DNA of 34,190 bases from Nocardioides nematodiphilus (GTDB taxonomy: Bacteria; Actinomycetota; Actinomycetes; Propionibacteriales; Nocardioidaceae). The notes beneath the pieces are model-generated. The model saw only the letters and a program-made list of their open reading frames with translations, searched no databases and was not told where the DNA came from. The stretch lies in contig NZ_JAIWOY010000016.1 of NCBI RefSeq assembly GCF_020216525.1, positions 1 through 34,190 of the forward strand, read 5' to 3'. Below, one piece after another: positions 32,205 through 34,190 of this stretch (the stretch's first letter is position 1; the number at the start of each line of letters is the position of its first letter). Made by a program: the position numbers and the translations under genes.

Positions 32205-32267
32205 GGATGGCCCTTTCTTCGAAACGATTGCCTGACAGGGGTTGACAGTAGCGGTGATCTCAGTCAC

Positions 32268-32303
32268 TTTGAATGTCGTTCAAACGTTTGAATAACGTTC
32301 AAA
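32268..32303. promoter_or_regulatory. Double TetR operator, two TTTGAA-5-TTCAAA palindromes
   Basis: Copies TTTGAATGTCGTTCAAA (32268-32284) and TTTGAATAACGTTCAAA (32287-32303) are 19 bp apart start to start. The two inner half-sites also form a perfect 14-bp palindrome TTCAAACGTTTGAA (32279-32292). The region lies 64 bp upstream of the TetR start and ends 20 bp before the transporter GTG, where it would block its promoter. Confidence 0.75.
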
Positions 32304-32323
32304 ACTCTCGAGGAGGCCGGTCA

Positions 32324-33757
32324 GTGACCGATTCCATCATCCTGTCCGCAGATGAGGCGGTGTCGCCCGTCGACGCCGAGCGCAAGCTGGCACGCGTGCT
32401 CGGCCCCGGCACCGCGGTGCTGCTGGTGCTCTCGTGCATCACCCCCGCGTCGAGCCTCTTCATCATCGTCCCGGAGGTCCTGGCGTCGCAGGGGAGCGGT
32501 GCGGTCGCGACGATCGTGGCGGGCATCCTCGTGTCCTTCGCGGTGTGTGCGTGCTACGCCGAGCTCGGCACCCGCACGGCCAGCTCCGGCGGCGAGTACG
32601 CGATGGTGACGCAGACCCTCGGCAAGGGCGCCGGCTGGCTGACCTTCGCGCTGGCCGCGATCCAGCTGTGGGTGATCCCGCCGATCATCGCGCTGGGCAC
32701 CGCCGACTACCTGAGCGACCTCGTCAACCTGCCGCGCGCCATCACCGGTGCGACGGTGATGCTGCTCGCGACGGCGATGGCGATCCTGGACGTGAAGTCC
32801 AACGCCCTGGTCACCGGCATCTTCCTCGGCCTCGAGATCGTGGCCGCCATCGTCGTCACGCTGCTCGGGCTGACCCACATCCAGCGGGGCCCGGCCGAGC
32901 TGATCACCCCGCATGTCGTAGGAGCCCACGGCCTCGAGCCGTTCACCCTCGGCATGCTCATCTCCGGCCTGGCGGTCGGCACCTTCGTCGTGAGCGGCTT
33001 CAACACGGCGGCCTACCTGGCGGAGGAGGTCATGGACCCGCGCCGCAACGTGGCCCGCGTCATCTTCACCTCGCTCGGCCTGGGCGCCCTGGTCATCCTG
33101 CTCCCCACCATCACCACCGTGCTCGCGGTGAAGAACATCGGCGACCTCGCCACCGGGAACTTCTCGCAGTTCGTCCACGACTGGGGCGGCGAGGGCGTCG
33201 GCGTGGCGATCAACGTCGCGATCGCGATCGCGATCCTCAACGCCGTCATCGTGATGGTGCTGCAGAACGGGCGGGTCGTCTTCGCCTCGGCCCGTGACCG
33301 CTGCTGGCCTGCGGCTGTCAACGAGCTCCTGACCCGCCTGCACCCCCGTTTCAAGACCCCGTGGGTGGCGACCCTGGCCGTCGGCGTGCCCGGAGCGGTG
33401 CTCGCCGAGGCGGTCGACGTGGAGTCGCTGCTCGGCATCACCGCGGTCGTGCTGGCACTGATGTACGTCGTCGTGGCGGTCGCCTCCCTGCAGGTCCGGC
33501 GGCTGCCCGCGACGGTGGCCAGCTGGCGGATGCCGCTGTGGCCGGTCGCACCGCTGCTGGTGATCGTCGCCGTGGGCTACGCGGTGTGCGGATCGTCCCG
33601 CTCCGACCTCATCGCCACCGCCGTGATCGTCGCCCTCGCGATGGCCTACTACGTCTTCTACCTCGCTCGCCGCCCGCACGACCGGTTCACCGTGTTCGAT
33701 CCTGCGGACGAGCCCAGCCCGACCCCGACCCAGGCCCCGGCTCTTGACCGCGCCTGA
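32324..33757 (+). CDS. APC-superfamily amino acid/polyamine permease
   Basis: 477 aa. GTG 32324 is chosen for GAGGAGG upstream. About 12 helices are seen; TM1 region has VLSCITPASSLFIIVPEVLA and TM3 region SSGGEYAMVTQTLGKGAGW. The C-terminal 30 residues are hydrophilic and Pro-rich. It belongs to the amino acid/polyamine/organocation group. Its place between a TetR gene and a flavin amine oxidase suggests it imports the amine degraded by the cluster, such as putrescine or agmatine (inference). Substrate cannot be read directly. Confidence 0.87.
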   Translation: MTDSIILSADEAVSPVDAERKLARVLGPGTAVLLVLSCITPASSLFIIVPEVLASQGSGAVATIVAGILVSFAVCACYAELGTRTASSGGEYAMVTQTLGKGAGWLTFALAAIQLWVIPPIIALGTADYLSDLVNLPRAITGATVMLLATAMAILDVKSNALVTGIFLGLEIVAAIVVTLLGLTHIQRGPAELITPHVVGAHGLEPFTLGMLISGLAVGTFVVSGFNTAAYLAEEVMDPRRNVARVIFTSLGLGALVILLPTITTVLAVKNIGDLATGNFSQFVHDWGGEGVGVAINVAIAIAILNAVIVMVLQNGRVVFASARDRCWPAAVNELLTRLHPRFKTPWVATLAVGVPGAVLAEAVDVESLLGITAVVLALMYVVVAVASLQVRRLPATVASWRMPLWPVAPLLVIVAVGYAVCGSSRSDLIATAVIVALAMAYYVFYLARRPHDRFTVFDPADEPSPTPTQAPALDRA

Positions 33758-33791
33758 CCATCACCCTGTCTGCCACGAACGGAGAAGTTCC

Positions 33792-34190
33792 ATGACCAAC
33801 CACGACGTGATCGTCGTCGGCGCCGGCGTCACCGGCCTGACCACCGCCTACCGCCTGCTCCAGGCCGGCCGCGAGGTGACCGTCCTCGAGGCACGCGACC
33901 GCATCGGCGGCCGTCTCCTCAGCGAGGTGCACCACGGCGACGACCAGAGCGCAGCGGAGTTCGAGGTCGGGGGCCAGTGGGTCTCGCCGGACCAGACGGC
34001 GTTGTTGTCCCTGCTGGACGAGCTGGGTCTGGAGACGTTCCCGCGCTACCGCAGCGGCGAGTCCGTCTACGTCGACCGCCAGGGCACCGCCCAGCGGTTC
34101 GCCGACGAGATGCCGGTCTCGGCGACCACCAACGCCGAGATCGATCGGCTGACGAAGGTGTTGGACGCGCTGGTCGCGGAGATGGATCCC
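33792..34190 (+). CDS. Flavin monoamine oxidase, putrescine-oxidase-like (5' part only)
   Basis: The window ends after 133 codons. ATG 33792 follows GGAG. The FAD dinucleotide fold is clear: VIVVGAGVTGLTTAYRLLQA, then VLEARDRIGGR and the EVGGQWVSPDQ segment typical of amine oxidases. Full-length relatives have about 450-500 residues. Following the transporter and near aguBA, oxidation of putrescine to 4-aminobutanal, hydrogen peroxide and ammonia is the likely role, as for actinobacterial putrescine oxidases; the substrate site is outside the window. It is probably cotranscribed with the permease 34 bp upstream. Confidence 0.85.
   Translation, partial: MTNHDVIVVGAGVTGLTTAYRLLQAGREVTVLEARDRIGGRLLSEVHHGDDQSAAEFEVGGQWVSPDQTALLSLLDELGLETFPRYRSGESVYVDRQGTAQRFADEMPVSATTNAEIDRLTKVLDALVAEMDP

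Noticed and set aside
1..34190. CRISPR arrays, tRNA or rRNA genes, intact insertion sequences
   Set aside because: No regularly spaced repeat array, no tRNA-like cloverleaf with conserved arms and no transposase were seen.

Overview
The window is high-GC DNA with GTG starts, ATGA/GTGA stop-start overlaps and likely leaderless genes. This fits an actinomycete, possibly near Nocardioides or related soil Actinobacteria, but the sequence does not fix the genus. The gene content resembles an actinobacterial DosR/DevR (hypoxia and dormancy) region: DevR-DevS, universal stress proteins, a CtpF-like P-type ATPase, BON and DUF1876 proteins, alcohol dehydrogenases and several GG-C...G-CC palindromes of DevR-box type.

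Region 1 (1-7,300) is gene-poor and shows decay. A DUF1876 gene and a triple-BON gene each carry a one-base frameshift. A small membrane ORF has a stop at codon 2. A flavin reductase that follows a sulfite-oxidase-like molybdoprotein has lost its middle through an out-of-frame internal deletion. Intact here are an AdhA-like alcohol dehydrogenase, the molybdoprotein and a DUF6510 protein. Also present are a LuxR regulator whose receiver lacks the phosphoacceptor Asp, a 96-aa protein that looks like a histidine-kinase DHp domain without its His, and very small ORFs including a 29-aa membrane peptide.

Region 2 (7,300-13,150) holds a class II-like sirtuin, a divergent pair of a membrane protein and a MarR regulator around a palindromic operator, a second zinc alcohol dehydrogenase (AdhP-like), and a processive GT2 glycosyltransferase coupled to an 80-aa membrane protein.

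Region 3 (13,128-26,316) is the stress and energy core. On the minus strand are a CtpF-like ATPase and a universal stress protein. On the plus strand arcD-arcA-arcB-arcC are translationally coupled, followed by two coupled universal stress proteins, devR and a DevS-type GAF-GAF-kinase. DevR-like boxes precede the ATPase/arc divergent promoter, the stress-protein pair and devR. The inferred logic is that low oxygen or redox change is sensed by the kinase, which activates arginine fermentation (arginine to ornithine, CO2, NH3 and ATP), ion transport and stress proteins.

Region 4 (26,352-34,190) handles nitrogen and polyamines. A LysR regulator diverges from a glutamate-type dehydrogenase. A TetR gene diverges from a carbon-nitrogen hydrolase (AguB-like) coupled to agmatine deiminase (AguA). 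A second TetR gene diverges from an APC transporter and a flavin amine oxidase cut by the window end. Together these suggest agmatine to N-carbamoylputrescine to putrescine to an aminoaldehyde, with uptake. The two TetR operators share an 11-bp core. No tRNA, rRNA, CRISPR array or complete insertion sequence was seen.
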